Positions 39,092 to 50,440 of a DNA stretch of 64,000 bases are shown here, one piece after another. The notes below the pieces were generated by a model. That model was given only the letters and a program-made list of their open reading frames with translations. It had not been told where the DNA came from and did no database searches. Location: the NCBI RefSeq assembly GCF_002259595.1, contig NZ_MWWU01000002.1:682001-746000 (forward strand). The letters are read 5' to 3'. The stretch comes from Aeriscardovia aeriphila (lineage in GTDB: Bacteria > Actinomycetota > Actinomycetes > Actinomycetales > Bifidobacteriaceae). Position numbers and translations under genes: made by a program. The stretch's first letter is position 1. The number at the start of each line of letters is the position of its first letter.

Positions 39092-39463
39092 TCACTTAGC
39101 CTTCTTTGCGCCGTAGAGAGAACGAGACTGCTTGCGGTCCTTCACACCCTGGGTATCCAGAGCACCGCGGACGATGTGGTAACGAACGCCCGGGAGATCC
39201 TTCACACGACCACCGCGAACGAGCACGATGGAGTGCTCCTGCAGGTTGTGGCCTTCGCCTGGAATGTATGCGGTGACCTCGATACCAGAGGACAGACGCA
39301 CACGGGCGACCTTACGAAGGGCGGAATTTGGCTTCTTTGGAGTGGTGGTGTACACACGAGTGCACACACCACGACGCAATGGGCTACCCTTGAGGGCCAG
39401 AGTCTTCGACTTCTTGGTCTTCTTGGTACGGCCGAAACGAATCAGCTGCTGAATAGTTGGCAT
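39092..39463 (-). CDS. rpsL: Ribosomal protein S12
   Basis: A 123-residue decoding-centre protein. The start is [12 protein letters not shown] at 39463 with GGAG upstream; the open frame extends five codons further without family support. The streptomycin-resistance segments [14 protein letters not shown] and [19 protein letters not shown] have the sensitive-type lysines. First gene of the str operon. Confidence 0.98.
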   Translation of the reverse strand: MPTIQQLIRFGRTKKTKKSKTLALKGSPLRRGVCTRVYTTTPKKPNSALRKVARVRLSSGIEVTAYIPGEGHNLQEHSIVLVRGGRVKDLPGVRYHIVRGALDTQGVKDRKQSRSLYGAKKAK

Positions 39464-39823
39464 TTTTCTCCGATCCAACTGCTACTTACTCTTTGTGCCT
39501 CAGGCCGCGACGTTGTGGAAGGCACACTCCCCCAGAAGGATCGAATGTACAGCCAACACCCACCGGCCCGATGGCCCGTCATCCTCCCCTTGCCGTTACC
39601 GGTTCGGTTCACAGAATTCAGGGATGTTCCACAGGCAACCTGTGGCACACTTTTGATAACTATATCACATGCGTGGACAAACAATTTCAGCTGAAAACAA
39701 GCACCTCAGCCTCGAGGCTCTGTCGCCTCAACTTCGAATCACTTTCGCATCGGCCACTGAGGCACTTTTACTACTTCTGCACTCGGCGTTAGCATTACTA
39801 CGTCAGTTGCACAGGAGGATACT
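39464..39823. other. Divergent region rpsL / PP2C gene
   Basis: 360 bases without a gene. A perfect palindrome CCACAGG-CAA-CCTGTGG (39629-39645) lies in the presumed str operon leader. On the minus strand a TATAGT-like -10 lies near 39657-39662 with a weak -35. The PP2C gene has AGGAGG just before its ATG. No small gene recognised. Confidence 0.5.
39629..39645. promoter_or_regulatory. Palindrome in the str operon leader
   Basis: CCACAGG (39629-39635) and CCTGTGG (39639-39645) around CAA. Placed ~170 bases upstream of rpsL, just downstream of the likely promoter, so an operator or an RNA hairpin in the leader are both possible. Confidence 0.5.
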
Positions 39824-41053
39824 ATGGCCGTGAGTATTAGCAGCGCCGCTTTTTCTGATATCGGCTTAGTCCGCCGTGACAATCAGGATTCGTATGTGAG
39901 CCAGGATGGCCTCTACTTGGTTGCTGACGGTATGGGAGGTGGAGTCGACGGCCGCGAAGCTTCCGCTGTAATTATCGCCGAATTTGCCAAGCTTGCTCAT
40001 GTTTCCATCCGCTCACGCGCGATGATTGAAGATTGCATTCAACAGGCTCAGGCTCGCGTTGCTGCAATGGCTCATGACGGGCGTATGGCAGGCAGTACGC
40101 TGACTGGCATTATTTTGAAGGATATTTCTGGCGAAGATCCCGATAACTGCTGGTACGTGGTCAATATTGGTGATTCTCGCACCTATCACCTTTCCGAGTT
40201 GCAAGTCGAGCAGGTCGTCGCTCCTCGCAACTTCCTCCAGCGCGCTCTTCACCGCAAGGAAACGCCTGACATTACCGATGCCACCTCGTCAACTCCGCGC
40301 TATTCTATTCCTACTTTGGATGCACCCCACCTAACTTTAGAGGGTGCTTCCTCACCAACTCATCCCACTCACACTGAAGCGAGCTCGTATGATGAGGTTC
40401 CTGCACCGGCGAGTAGCGACCAAACCATGGTGCTACCGCGAATCCGCAATCTGACTCGCGAGGACGTTACACCCGGAATGGCTTTGACCGCACAGGGAGA
40501 AACGGACAATGGTAATCTCAAGCTCGACGTCGAGGTGAGTGAGCAGAGGAAGGCCACGTGGGACGTGCACTCCTTCGTGCAGGTGACCCATGACCATTCC
40601 AAGCGCCAAGAGGTGATTGACGCCGGCGAAATGGACGAAGAGAGCGCCAAGAGGAGCATTCCGCGCAACATCATCACTCAGGCAGTAGGCTCCCCTGACG
40701 GCGTGTCGGCCGACTACTTCCGCGCCGGCTTGTACGGCCGTTTTGTGATGTGCTCGGATGGCATTTACTCCGAGATCGAGCCCACCAAATTCGTCGAACT
40801 CGCGTGCGCCCAGCAGGACGCCAGGACGGTGGCACAAAACCTCGTCAACGCAGCTTTAGACGCCGGAGGCAAGGATAACGCCACGGTGATCGTGGTGGAT
40901 TGCCTCGATTCTGCGGTTCACCAATGGCGCTCGGTGCGTCTGGCGGAGAATGAGGACATCGAAACGATGAATGATTCGACGCTCATCACTTTGCGCACTG
41001 CTGTGAAGAGCAGCTCGGCCGCTAGGAACGGCGCAGCTCACCAGGCTCAGTGA
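39824..41053 (+). CDS. PP2C-family protein phosphatase
   Basis: A protein of 409 residues. Metal-binding motifs are RRDNQDSYV (Asp19/Asp22), VADGMGGGVDG (Asp35/Gly36), IGDSRTY, MCSDGIYSEI and GKDNATVIVV, as in PstP/Stp phosphatases that reverse Ser/Thr phosphorylation. An insertion of ~110 residues (about 140-255; Ser/Thr/Pro-rich with TMVLPRIRNLTRED) interrupts the fold after GDSRTY. No kinase gene is adjacent. AGGAGG precedes the ATG. The C-terminus has no membrane helix, unlike PstP. Confidence 0.9.
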   Translation: MAVSISSAAFSDIGLVRRDNQDSYVSQDGLYLVADGMGGGVDGREASAVIIAEFAKLAHVSIRSRAMIEDCIQQAQARVAAMAHDGRMAGSTLTGIILKDISGEDPDNCWYVVNIGDSRTYHLSELQVEQVVAPRNFLQRALHRKETPDITDATSSTPRYSIPTLDAPHLTLEGASSPTHPTHTEASSYDEVPAPASSDQTMVLPRIRNLTREDVTPGMALTAQGETDNGNLKLDVEVSEQRKATWDVHSFVQVTHDHSKRQEVIDAGEMDEESAKRSIPRNIITQAVGSPDGVSADYFRAGLYGRFVMCSDGIYSEIEPTKFVELACAQQDARTVAQNLVNAALDAGGKDNATVIVVDCLDSAVHQWRSVRLAENEDIETMNDSTLITLRTAVKSSSAARNGAAHQAQ

Positions 41054-41099
41054 GCAACACACACCGAGACGGTGCGCTCCGCGTAGCAAAACGCAGTAA

Positions 41100-42218
41100 T
41101 CACACGCGCGGGCGGAAGGCCTCGAAAATCACCTCGTCAAACACATCTGCGCACTCAATGCGATCCAGCTCGGTACGCACCGTCCACGCCGTGAGTGTAG
41201 CCCCGGCACGACGCGCCACACGCGCTGGCAAAGACTTGCCCATATGCCATTCCAAAGCCAGGAAATCAGGGCGAGCATACCAGTTGAGCAGCAACGAGGC
41301 AGCGAGGAAAGCCAGGACATCCGAACGCTTCGGAAGCTTGCCCTGCTTGAGCCCCTCCACAACACCCGTACGACGCTGCTTCGAGAACGGTGCAGCCAGC
41401 TGACCGCGGATCACTTCCGGGTGATTGAGCTTAAACCAGCGCACCATACGCGAGTCAAACGATTCAATGCAATACTGCCCCTGATAAGCTTGCAGCAAAT
41501 CGCACCCCTTACGCAGCAAATCCTCATCGAGCTGCTCAGAATGCGACTTAAATTCCACGATCAGCGGAACGCGACCATCCACCAAATCCAACACATCACG
41601 CAGCAAAGGCACATGCTGGTAAGCCATTGCACCCAGATTGCCGCGCTTGAGGTCCCCCATAGCAGGCTTCGCACTCACCGCCTTACCATCTCCCGCAAGG
41701 TTTGGCGCTGGGAAGAGCGGGATGGTGGTGAGCTCTTCATACGTGAGGTCCTTGATTGCCACATCGAGCCCCGCCACGCGTAACAGGTCAGGATCGTGGC
41801 AGACCACCACTTGCCCATCCTTACTCAGCTGAATATCAAGCTCAATGCCGTAGCCCGCTTCACAGGCGGCGGCAAAAGCTGCCATCGAATTCTCTGGCGC
41901 AACAGGAGCCGAGTCGACGACCGGCTCATAGCCTGCTTGAGCGGCCAGATCGCGAACCCAAGCAACATACTCGCTGGCCTCAGAATGTTCGTCACTCATA
42001 GCCGCACGCGACAAGCCCGAACCCGCGTCATGCAAGCCACGATGGGCAAAAAGTGTGACAGGAAGGCCCGTTTTCGCAGGAATAAGCCCCTGGCCAGGCT
42101 GCTCACGCAAACGCTGAGCCCTCGTGCGAGGAAGGATGCTCCATAACCAAGCAGCCCCGCCTAAAAGCGACAGTTTAACCAGCTTGCTTGCCAGGCTTTT
42201 GTGCTCTTTCGCCGACAT
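41100..42218 (-). CDS. Glycerophosphodiester phosphodiesterase-family protein
   Basis: A 372-residue protein with an N-terminal hydrophobic segment (~13-30, KLVKLSLLGGAAWLWSIL) that acts as signal anchor. GDPD motifs are intact: FAHRGLHD, VAPENSMAAF, GIELDIQLSKDGQVVVCHDPDL and FKSHS. It hydrolyses glycerophosphodiesters or related lipid head groups outside the membrane (inference). The true start is MSAKEHKSLASK at 42218 with AGGAGGAAAGAGG upstream; an open frame extends 64 codons upstream into non-coding sequence. Confidence 0.92.
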   Translation of the reverse strand: MSAKEHKSLASKLVKLSLLGGAAWLWSILPRTRAQRLREQPGQGLIPAKTGLPVTLFAHRGLHDAGSGLSRAAMSDEHSEASEYVAWVRDLAAQAGYEPVVDSAPVAPENSMAAFAAACEAGYGIELDIQLSKDGQVVVCHDPDLLRVAGLDVAIKDLTYEELTTIPLFPAPNLAGDGKAVSAKPAMGDLKRGNLGAMAYQHVPLLRDVLDLVDGRVPLIVEFKSHSEQLDEDLLRKGCDLLQAYQGQYCIESFDSRMVRWFKLNHPEVIRGQLAAPFSKQRRTGVVEGLKQGKLPKRSDVLAFLAASLLLNWYARPDFLALEWHMGKSLPARVARRAGATLTAWTVRTELDRIECADVFDEVIFEAFRPRV

Positions 42219-42360
42219 GGTAACCTCTTTCCTCCTCGAGTCTTTCTCTATTTTATGCCTCAAGATTGTCAACGCATCAACCCAGAGGATGAAACGTGCG
42301 GCTGCGCCCCTCCCCTTGCCTTCGCCCGCGCGCTGCGCGAAGCGGGAGGGATATGAAAAA

Positions 42361-42382
42361 GTCCTCGCCCGAAGACGAGGAC
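42361..42382 (-). terminator. Terminator of rpoBC
   Basis: GTCCTCG (42361-42367) and CGAGGAC (42376-42382) form a perfect stem with loop CCCGAAGA. On the minus strand it is followed by TTTTTCAT. The dispersed 9-mer (42383-42391) directly abuts the stem. Confidence 0.9.
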
Positions 42383-42442
42383 TGATAATCTTAAGCCCTA
42401 CTGAGGCCAAGACAAAGCCGCCGTGACCTCAGAGCGAGCGTA

Positions 42443-45400
42443 TTACTCCCGCGAGTCGTCAGAGGACTGAGAGTCGTCAGAATTCTGAGAATCGGAGTCA
42501 TCAGAAGTCTGAGCGTCATCAGAGCCAGAGGACTTGTCGGAGTCAGACGTGTCGAAGGAGCCGAAAGTATCGGAATCCAACGAGAAGTCAGAACCGAAGT
42601 TCATGTCGGAAAGCGAATCGTCACCGAACTCGTTACCCAAGGAGAGATCGCCGAAATCAATGTCGTTGAAGTCGACAGAGCTCAGATCCTCGGTAGGCAG
42701 AGTGGAGATGACGGAATCCTGCTTGTCACCCATGTTGAAGGTGGTGTAGATGGAGTCGCGGATCACCTTATCTGGCTCAACCGTAGCCTCACGGTAACGG
42801 GCAAGGCCGGTACCAGCTGGGATGAGCTTACCGATGATCACGTTCTCCTTCAGGCCACGCAGGTGATCGACACGGCCATCGAGGGCAGCCTCGGTGAGCA
42901 CGCGAGTCGTCTCCTGGAAGGATGCAGCAGACAGCCAGGAATCGGTTGCCAGAGAAGCCTTGGTGATACCCAAAAGCTCTGGACGGCCGGAAGCTGGCTT
43001 CTTACCGTTCTTCACTGCCTCACGGTTCTGTGCGGTGAAGACGTTGCGATCCACCAACTCGCCTGGAAGCATCGTGGTTTCACCCGAATCGATGATCGTC
43101 ACGCGGCGAAGCATCTGGTGAACGACGATCTCCAAGTGCTTGTCGTGGATGCCGACGCCCTGAGAGCGGTACACATCGTGAACGCCGTCCACAATGTTGA
43201 GCTCTGCTGCGCGAGGTCCGAGGATGCGAAGGATCTTCTTTGGATCGACAGAACCTTCCATCAGCTGGGTACCTGCGGAGACGTGCTCGCCTTCCTTGAC
43301 CAGCAGTGGAGCGCGACGGGACACCTGGTAGGTGATGTTCTCCATGCCAGGAACATCAGGGGTGAGAATGACGTAACGGCCATCCTCGTTCTCCTGAATG
43401 TGAACAGTTCCGTCGTACTCGGTGATCGGAGACTCGCCCTTAGGAGTACGAGCCTCGAAGAGCTCCGTCACACGAGGAAGACCCTGGGTGATATCGGATG
43501 CAGAAGCGACGCCACCAGAGTGGAAGGAACGCAGGGTCAGCTGCGTACCAGGCTCGCCGATGGACTGTGCTGCGACGATGCCGACTGCCTCACCAACATC
43601 AACCAGGTGGTTGGTTGCCAAGGACCAGCCGTAGCACTCGGCGCACACGCCACGCTTGGATTCGCAGGTCAACACGGAGCGAACCTTGATGGAGGCAATG
43701 CCGTGCTCGACGAGCATAGCGATGACGTCCATATCCACTGCGGAGTTGCGCTTGGCCAGAACGGTGGTCTTATCGCTTGGATCAACGACATCCTCAGCGA
43801 GCATACGAGAGTAAGCAGAGGAATCTGCGAACTTGTCGACGCTCAAGGTGCCGTCGTCGTTGCGCTCGGCGATCGGGATGACGATACCCTTCTTAGTACC
43901 GCAATCCTCTTCGCGCACGATCACATCCTGGGAAACGTCGACCAGACGACGGGTGAGGTAACCAGACTCTGCCGTACGAAGTGCGGTATCAGCCAGGCCC
44001 TTACGAGCGCCGTGCTCGGAGATGAAGTACTCCAGGGTGGACAGGCCATCGTGGTAGTTGGACTTGACTGGACGAGGAATGATGTCGCCCTTCGGGTTCG
44101 TCACGAGGCCACGCATTGCGGCGATCTGACGAATCTGCATCCAGTTACCACGTGCACCAGAGCGCACCATGATGTTCAGGTCGTTGTGAGGACCGAAGTT
44201 CTCCTCCATCTGGGAAGCAACTTCGTCGGTGCACTTCGTCCATGCATCGATGACTTCCTGACGGCGCTCGGCTTCAGTGAGCATACCCATCTCGTACTGC
44301 TCGTTGATCTTCTGAGTCAACTCATCGTAACGAGCAATGATGGCCTTGCGCTGTGGAGGAGTGACGATGTCGGAGAAGGCCATGGTCACGCCGGCCCACT
44401 GGCCGTGGTTGAAGCCGAGGTCCTTCAGAGCATCGAGGGTTGCGTCAGCCTGGGCGACTGGATAGTGCAATGCAATATCGTCGACGATTGGCTTGAGCTT
44501 GTCCTTCGGAACCTGCTCGTTGACGAATGGATAGTCAACTGGCAAGGTGCCGTTGAACAGGATGCGGCCGTAAGTGGTAGCGAACAGGAAGCCGCCATCT
44601 TGCAGGCGCTCTTCCTTCACCACCTCTGGCATACCTGGCTGTGGGTCAACAACCTTGACCTCGCCAGGCTCCCAGTTCTTGGACGGCACGAAGTCCTTTG
44701 GCATGCGGAAGAGAACCAGAGTGTTCATGGTAATCTCACCGGCATCGAGGGCCATACGAGCCTCAGGAATGGTGGAGAAGATGCGACCCTGGCCCTTCTC
44801 GCCTTCCTCAACGGTGGTCAGCCAGTACAGACCCAGAATCATATCCTGAGATGGCATGGTCACCACGTGGCCATCTGCTGGCTTGAGCAGGTTGTTGGAA
44901 GCGAGCATGAGGGTACGAGCCTCAGCCTGTGCCTCAACGGAAAGCGGCAGATGGATTGCCATCTGGTCGCCATCGAAGTCGGCGTTGAATGGTGCGCAGG
45001 CCAGTGGTGGCAGGTGAATTGCGTTACCTTCCACCAGGATTGGCTCGAAGGCCTCAATGGAGAGGCGGTGCAGGGTAGGTGCACGGTTGAGCAGCACTGG
45101 GTGCTCGGAGATGACCTGCTCCAACACGTCCCAGACGTTGGCGTCGGCACGGTCGATCAAGCGCTTGGCGCTCTTGACGTTCTGTGCGTAGCCCTCGTCC
45201 ACCAAACGCTTGATGACGAATGGCTTGTACAGCTCGAGTGCCATTGGCTTTGGCACGCCGCACTGATGCATGCGCAGGCTTGGGCCCACGACGATCACGG
45301 AACGGCCAGAGTAATCCACACGCTTACCCAGAAGGTTCTGGCGGAAGCGACCCTGCTTGCCCTTGAGCATGTCTGACAAGGACTTCAATGGACGGTTGGA

Positions 45401-46582
45401 AGCGCCGGTGACGGCACGACCACGACGGCCATTGTCGAAGAGGGAATCAACAGCTTCCTGAAGCATGCGCTTCTCGTTGTTGAGCATGATCTCTGGTGCG
45501 CCGAGCTCGATCAAACGCTTCAAACGGTTGTTACGGTTGATCACACGACGGTAGAGATCATTGAGGTCGGAGGTTGCGAAGCGGCCGCCGTCCAGCTGGA
45601 TCATAGGACGCAGGTCCGGTGGGATAACCGGGATGGCGTCGAGAACCATTGCTGCTGGGCTGGTGCCGGTGTTGAGGAATGCGTCCACAACCTTCAGGCG
45701 CTTGAGAGCGCGAGCCTTGCGCTGGCCGGTGCCAGTGCGCACGATTTCGCGAAGCTCCTCATCGGCTGCTTCGAGGTCGAAATCTTCCAGGCGCTTCTTG
45801 ACGGCTTCTGCACCCATAGAACCGGTGAAGTAATCGCCGTAGCGATCCATCATCTCGCCCCACAGGTCGACATCGCCTTCCATATCGCCTGGCTCGAGGC
45901 CCTTGAAGCGATCCCACACGCTCTGCAGACGACGAATCTGGTCGTCGAAGCGGTTGCGGATGGCCTTCAATTCGCGGTTGGCAGCGCTCTTGAGCTTGGA
46001 AGAAGCTGCGGACTTGCCTTCGCTTGCTTCCAGGTCAGAGAGGTCCTCTTCCAGCTTGCGCTGGCGGTTGGCGAGCTCGATGTCGCGACGCTTGGTCATG
46101 GCATTGAGGTCGGTGTCCAACTCGGCCTGCAAATCTGGAAGGTCCTTCTGGCGCTGTTCAACGTCGACCGAGGTGACCATGTATGCGGCGAAGTAAATCA
46201 CCTTTTCCAGGTCGCGTGGGGAAACGTCGAGCAGGTAGCCCAGGCGGGATGGAACGCCCTTGAAGTACCAGATGTGAGTGACTGGGGCTGCCAGTTCGAT
46301 GTGGCCCATGCGCTCACGACGAACGCGGGAACGAGTCACTTCGACACCGCAGCGCTCGCACACGATGCCCTTAAAGCGGACGCGCTTATACTTACCGCAA
46401 GCGCACTCCCAATCGCGGGTAGGACCGAACACCTGCTCCGAGAACAGACCGTCACGTTCTGGCTTGAGGGTGCGGTAGTTGATGGTTTCCGGCTTCTTGA
46501 CCTCGCCGTGGCTCCAACGATGGATATCCTCGGTGGTAGCCATACCGATCCTCAGCTTGTGAAACTGATTAACGTCGATCAA
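42443..46582 (-). CDS. rpoC: RNA polymerase beta' subunit
   Basis: A protein of 1379 residues. Zinc finger [19 protein letters not shown], catalytic [12 protein letters not shown], trigger-loop and switch regions are present. The start [19 protein letters not shown] is the actinobacterial type. The last ~75 residues are an acidic, Ser/Asp-rich tail ([20 protein letters not shown] ...) beyond the normal C-terminus, making this longer than most actinobacterial RpoC. Starts 49 bases after rpoB. No copy of the dispersed 9-mer is inside. Confidence 0.98.
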   Translation of the reverse strand: MIDVNQFHKLRIGMATTEDIHRWSHGEVKKPETINYRTLKPERDGLFSEQVFGPTRDWECACGKYKRVRFKGIVCERCGVEVTRSRVRRERMGHIELAAPVTHIWYFKGVPSRLGYLLDVSPRDLEKVIYFAAYMVTSVDVEQRQKDLPDLQAELDTDLNAMTKRRDIELANRQRKLEEDLSDLEASEGKSAASSKLKSAANRELKAIRNRFDDQIRRLQSVWDRFKGLEPGDMEGDVDLWGEMMDRYGDYFTGSMGAEAVKKRLEDFDLEAADEELREIVRTGTGQRKARALKRLKVVDAFLNTGTSPAAMVLDAIPVIPPDLRPMIQLDGGRFATSDLNDLYRRVINRNNRLKRLIELGAPEIMLNNEKRMLQEAVDSLFDNGRRGRAVTGASNRPLKSLSDMLKGKQGRFRQNLLGKRVDYSGRSVIVVGPSLRMHQCGVPKPMALELYKPFVIKRLVDEGYAQNVKSAKRLIDRADANVWDVLEQVISEHPVLLNRAPTLHRLSIEAFEPILVEGNAIHLPPLACAPFNADFDGDQMAIHLPLSVEAQAEARTLMLASNNLLKPADGHVVTMPSQDMILGLYWLTTVEEGEKGQGRIFSTIPEARMALDAGEITMNTLVLFRMPKDFVPSKNWEPGEVKVVDPQPGMPEVVKEERLQDGGFLFATTYGRILFNGTLPVDYPFVNEQVPKDKLKPIVDDIALHYPVAQADATLDALKDLGFNHGQWAGVTMAFSDIVTPPQRKAIIARYDELTQKINEQYEMGMLTEAERRQEVIDAWTKCTDEVASQMEENFGPHNDLNIMVRSGARGNWMQIRQIAAMRGLVTNPKGDIIPRPVKSNYHDGLSTLEYFISEHGARKGLADTALRTAESGYLTRRLVDVSQDVIVREEDCGTKKGIVIPIAERNDDGTLSVDKFADSSAYSRMLAEDVVDPSDKTTVLAKRNSAVDMDVIAMLVEHGIASIKVRSVLTCESKRGVCAECYGWSLATNHLVDVGEAVGIVAAQSIGEPGTQLTLRSFHSGGVASASDITQGLPRVTELFEARTPKGESPITEYDGTVHIQENEDGRYVILTPDVPGMENITYQVSRRAPLLVKEGEHVSAGTQLMEGSVDPKKILRILGPRAAELNIVDGVHDVYRSQGVGIHDKHLEIVVHQMLRRVTIIDSGETTMLPGELVDRNVFTAQNREAVKNGKKPASGRPELLGITKASLATDSWLSAASFQETTRVLTEAALDGRVDHLRGLKENVIIGKLIPAGTGLARYREATVEPDKVIRDSIYTTFNMGDKQDSVISTLPTEDLSSVDFNDIDFGDLSLGNEFGDDSLSDMNFGSDFSLDSDTFGSFDTSDSDKSSGSDDAQTSDDSDSQNSDDSQSSDDSRE

Positions 46583-46631
46583 TCTATTTCCTGTCTATCA
46601 GAAACTTTTTACTCACGTGAGGGAGACGAGC

Positions 46632-49600
46632 TCAGCGCTCGGACATTCCCCAGCTGTTGTCATCCAGAGAGGTGTCGATGCGGCTTGCCTCTGCAGCAGC
46701 CTTATCTGGGCGTTCACCAATGTTGAAGCCCAGCTGCTCGCGGGAGTTGCCAGCCTCGTCATCCTCGGCATCCAAGTCCACAGCAACGCCATCGGCGTTG
46801 AGAACTTCGACGTTGAGGCACAAGGACTGCATTTCCTTGAGCAACACCTTGAAGGATTCAGGAATACCAGCCTCTGGCAGGTTCTCTCCCTTGACGATTG
46901 CACCGTAGACTCGCACACGACCGTCAACATCATCAGACTTGACCGTCATCATTTCGTGCAGGGTGTATGCGGCACCGTAACCTTCAAGAGCCCACACCTC
47001 CATCTCACCGAAGCGCTGGCCGCCGAACTGGGCCTTACCGCCGAGTGGCTGCTGTGTGATCATGGAGTATGGACCAGTGGAGCGAGCGTGGACCTTGTCG
47101 TCGACCAGGTGGTGCAGCTTGAGGATGTACATCACACCCACAGCGACAGGCTTCGGGAATGGTTCGCCGGTCAGGCCGTCGAAGAGGCGTGCCTTACCGA
47201 ACTTATCCACGAGGCGGTTGCCGTCTGCATCTGGCAGGGTGGTTTCGAGCAGGCCGTTGAGAGCATCCTCACGCACACCGTCGAAGACTGGAGTGGTGAC
47301 TGGGGTGTTTGGAGCAGCCTTCTCAGCACCTGCTGGGATGTGCTTCTTCCATTCGCTCATGGTCTTGTCGATATCGATATCCCAACCCTGGCGTGCGATC
47401 CAGCCGAGGTGGAGCTCAAGCACCTGACCGAGGTTCATACGCGGAGGAACGCCCAGTGGGTTGAGCAGCATGTCGACAGGAGTACCGTCCTCCATGAACG
47501 GCATATCCTCTTCTGGCAGGATGCGGGAGATGGTGCACTTGTTGCCGTGGCGGCCGGAGATCTTATCACCTACGGTGATCTTGCGCTTCTGAGCGACGTA
47601 GACGCGAATGACGCGGTTGACGCCGCTTGGCAGCTCATCGCCGTCAGCCTCAGCATCTTCCTTGGTCTCTTCCTTCACTGCAATAACAGTGCCGCGCTCG
47701 CCGTGAGGCATGCGCAGGGAGGTGTCGCGCACTTCGCGAGACTTCTCGTTGAAGATGGCACGCAGCAGGCGCTCTTCTGGGGTGAGCTCGGTCTCACCCT
47801 TCGGGGTAACCTTGCCGACCAGAATGTCGCCGGACTCAACCTCAGCGCCGACGCGGATGATGCCGCGCTCGTCGAGGTCAGCCACAGCGTCTTCGGAGAC
47901 GTTTGGCAGATCGCGAGTGATCTCTTCTGCACCCAGCTTGGAGTCGCGAGCGTCAATCTCGTACTCCTCGATGTGGATGGAGCTCAGGGTATCGTCCTTG
48001 ACGAGGCGCTCAGAAATGAGCACGGCGTCCTCGTAGTTGTAGCCATCCCATGGAAGGAAGGCGACAACCAAGTTGCGGCCGAGTGCGAGCTCACCATTCT
48101 TGATAGCTGGACCATCAGCAATCACGGAATCAGCGTCGACGCGGTCGCCCTGGTTCACGATTGGAGTCTGGTTGTAGCAGGTGGTCTGGTTAGAGCGCTG
48201 GAACTTCGCCAAGCGATAGCTCGAGGTGGTTCCATCGTCGTTGGCCACGCGGATGAGGTCTGCGGACACGTAGTCGACGGTACCTGGCTTATCGGCGATG
48301 ACGCAGTCACCAGAATCGTGAGCGGTACGCCATTCGGTGCCAGTACCGACCAGTGGAGCCTCAGAGCGGACCAGTGGAACAGCCTGACGCTGCATGTTAG
48401 CGCCCATGAGTGCTCGGTGGCCCTCATCGTGGTCGAGGAATGGAATCAAGGAAGAGCCCACCGACACCATCTGGCGTGGGGACACATCCATGTAATCCAC
48501 CTTGGAGACAGGCACATCGTCTGCCTCTTCCTCAGCATCTCGAACCAGTGCGGTTTCGGAGGTGAAGTTACCGTCCTCGTCGAGCTCCTGGTTGGCCTGA
48601 GCGATGTAGTGGTTGGCATCCTCATCTGCGGTCATGTAGACGACTTCATTGGTGACGTGGCCGTCAACAACCTTGCGGTATGGGGTCTCGATGAAGCCGA
48701 ATGGATTCACGCGAGCGAAGGTTGCCAGCGAGCCGATCAGACCAATGTTCGGGCCTTCTGGAGACTCGATTGGGCACATACGGCCATAGTGGGATGGGTG
48801 CACATCGCGCACTTCCATGGAAGCGCGGTCGCGAGAGAGGCCGCCTGGGCCCAGTGCGGAGAGACGACGCTTGTTGGTCACGCCAGCAAGTGGGTTGTTC
48901 TGATCCATGAACTGGGACAGCTGGGAGGTGCCGAAGAACTCGCGGATCGTTGCTGCAACTGGGCGAATGTTGAGCAGGGACTGTGGAGTGATGGACTCCG
49001 GGTCCTGCGTGGTCATACGCTCGCGGACAACGCGCTCCATACGTGACAGACCGGTACGCAGCTGGTTTTGAATCAGCTCGCCTACCTGACGCACACGACG
49101 GTTGCCGAAGTGGTCGATATCATCGGTTTCCACGCGCAGGTTGACAGCTTCACCATTACGAGTGCCCGCAAAGCTCTTAGCACCGTCGTGCAAAGCTACC
49201 AGGTACTTGAGGGTGGAGACGATATCTTCCTTGGTCAAAGAACGATTGTCAGGATCAATTTCCAAGCCGAGCTTGCGGTTGATCTTGTAACGACCCACGC
49301 GAGCGAGATCGTAACGACGATCGTTGAAGTAGAAGGATTCGAGCAGGGTACGGCCAGCCTCTGGGGTGGCGGTATCGCCTGGGCGGATCTTGCGGTAGAC
49401 GTCGGTCAGTGCAGCGTCGCGGTCTTCCACAGCTTCCTTTTCAATGGCGTCGAGCACCATTGGGTAGCCTTGGAACTCCTGACGGATCTCATCGACGCTC
49501 ATGCCGATGGCCTGGAGGAAGACGATGACGGACGTCTTACGACGACGGTCAATACGCACTGCCAAATCGTCGCGCTTGCCGATTTCGAACTCGAGCCAAG

Positions 49601-50222
49601 CACCGCGAGATGGGATGATGCGGCCACCGTACACAGCCTTGTCGGTGGTCTTATCCACTTCAGATTCGAAGTACACACCTGGGGAACGCACGAGCTGGGT
49701 GACGATCACTCGCTCGGAACCACCGATGATGAAGGTGCCATGAGGCGTCATCAGTGGGAAGTCACCCATGAAGACGGTCTGCGACTTGATCTCGCCAGTC
49801 TCCATGTTGGTGAATTCTGCGTTCACATACAGTGGTGCAGAATAGGTGTAATCACGATCCTTTGCTTCCTGCCAGGTGTGGCGTGGCTCTTCGAAATAGG
49901 GATCGGAGAAAGCCAGCTCCATGGTGTCAGCGAAGTTCTTGATCGGAGAGATCTCTTCAAAGGCCTCGGCCAAGCCAGAGGTGTGAAGAGTGGTGAAGGT
50001 GCCGTTAGCCTTGTCGCGCTCGACCTTTGCCTTCCAGCGGTCGTTGCCGACGAGCCAGTCGAAGGAGTCAGTCTGCACGCCCAAAAGGTACGGGAGCTCG
50101 ATTGGCTCTCGAATGGACGCAAAGCTGACACGATTCGGCGCCTTGTGCAGCTTGATATCTTCCGCGTCGTTTCGCGCGTAAGTTTTCGTTGTGCTCTGTG
50201 ATGCAGCAGCCAAGTGAGTCAT
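46632..50222 (-). CDS. rpoB: RNA polymerase beta subunit
   Basis: A protein of 1196 residues, the normal actinobacterial length. The rifampicin pocket reads [20 protein letters not shown] followed by [11 protein letters not shown]. The residue equivalent to E. coli His526 is Asn (codon 48873-48875). The rest of the pocket (Q513, D516, S531 equivalents) is wild type. It has its own strong promoter and a ~160-base leader containing a 9-mer copy. Confidence 0.98.
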   Translation of the reverse strand: MTHLAAASQSTTKTYARNDAEDIKLHKAPNRVSFASIREPIELPYLLGVQTDSFDWLVGNDRWKAKVERDKANGTFTTLHTSGLAEAFEEISPIKNFADTMELAFSDPYFEEPRHTWQEAKDRDYTYSAPLYVNAEFTNMETGEIKSQTVFMGDFPLMTPHGTFIIGGSERVIVTQLVRSPGVYFESEVDKTTDKAVYGGRIIPSRGAWLEFEIGKRDDLAVRIDRRRKTSVIVFLQAIGMSVDEIRQEFQGYPMVLDAIEKEAVEDRDAALTDVYRKIRPGDTATPEAGRTLLESFYFNDRRYDLARVGRYKINRKLGLEIDPDNRSLTKEDIVSTLKYLVALHDGAKSFAGTRNGEAVNLRVETDDIDHFGNRRVRQVGELIQNQLRTGLSRMERVVRERMTTQDPESITPQSLLNIRPVAATIREFFGTSQLSQFMDQNNPLAGVTNKRRLSALGPGGLSRDRASMEVRDVHPSHYGRMCPIESPEGPNIGLIGSLATFARVNPFGFIETPYRKVVDGHVTNEVVYMTADEDANHYIAQANQELDEDGNFTSETALVRDAEEEADDVPVSKVDYMDVSPRQMVSVGSSLIPFLDHDEGHRALMGANMQRQAVPLVRSEAPLVGTGTEWRTAHDSGDCVIADKPGTVDYVSADLIRVANDDGTTSSYRLAKFQRSNQTTCYNQTPIVNQGDRVDADSVIADGPAIKNGELALGRNLVVAFLPWDGYNYEDAVLISERLVKDDTLSSIHIEEYEIDARDSKLGAEEITRDLPNVSEDAVADLDERGIIRVGAEVESGDILVGKVTPKGETELTPEERLLRAIFNEKSREVRDTSLRMPHGERGTVIAVKEETKEDAEADGDELPSGVNRVIRVYVAQKRKITVGDKISGRHGNKCTISRILPEEDMPFMEDGTPVDMLLNPLGVPPRMNLGQVLELHLGWIARQGWDIDIDKTMSEWKKHIPAGAEKAAPNTPVTTPVFDGVREDALNGLLETTLPDADGNRLVDKFGKARLFDGLTGEPFPKPVAVGVMYILKLHHLVDDKVHARSTGPYSMITQQPLGGKAQFGGQRFGEMEVWALEGYGAAYTLHEMMTVKSDDVDGRVRVYGAIVKGENLPEAGIPESFKVLLKEMQSLCLNVEVLNADGVAVDLDAEDDEAGNSREQLGFNIGERPDKAAAEASRIDTSLDDNSWGMSER

Positions 50223-50384
50223 TCCTTAATGTTCTTGTGCCGTTCACTACTATGGCCAGGGATCAAGGAATTGAGAAAAATACCGTGAGATTATCACAGC
50301 TCAAACTCTGACGGCCGCCATATGCCGCTCCCCTGATCCTTACTCAGGGTTGCCCGCCATATGACACGCCCATAAGCTGTCAAT

Positions 50385-50413
50385 ATAGTAGCACAAATCG
50401 CCGATAAGTTCAA
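50385..50413 (-). promoter_or_regulatory. Predicted sigma-70-type promoter of rpoBC
   Basis: On the minus strand TTGAAC (50413-50408), a 17-base spacer, TACTAT (50390-50385). Transcription would begin near 50378. Confidence 0.8.
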
Positions 50414-50440
50414 AAAAACACTTCCCCTACCGGCGATTTG
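50394..50440. promoter_or_regulatory. Inverted repeat spanning the rpoBC promoter
   Basis: CAAATCGCCG (50394-50403) and CGGCGATTTG (50431-50440) are perfectly complementary, 27 bases apart. One arm lies in the -35/-10 spacer, the other upstream of -35. It may be a two-site operator, or a ribF terminator stem with T7 in the loop; I cannot decide. Confidence 0.55.

Noticed and set aside
46617-49046. Long plus-strand open frame antisense to rpoB (and similar ones antisense to rpoC, fusA, infB, proS, groEL).
   Set aside because: They mirror strongly biased codons of highly expressed genes on the other strand, have no ribosome site and no recognisable domain.
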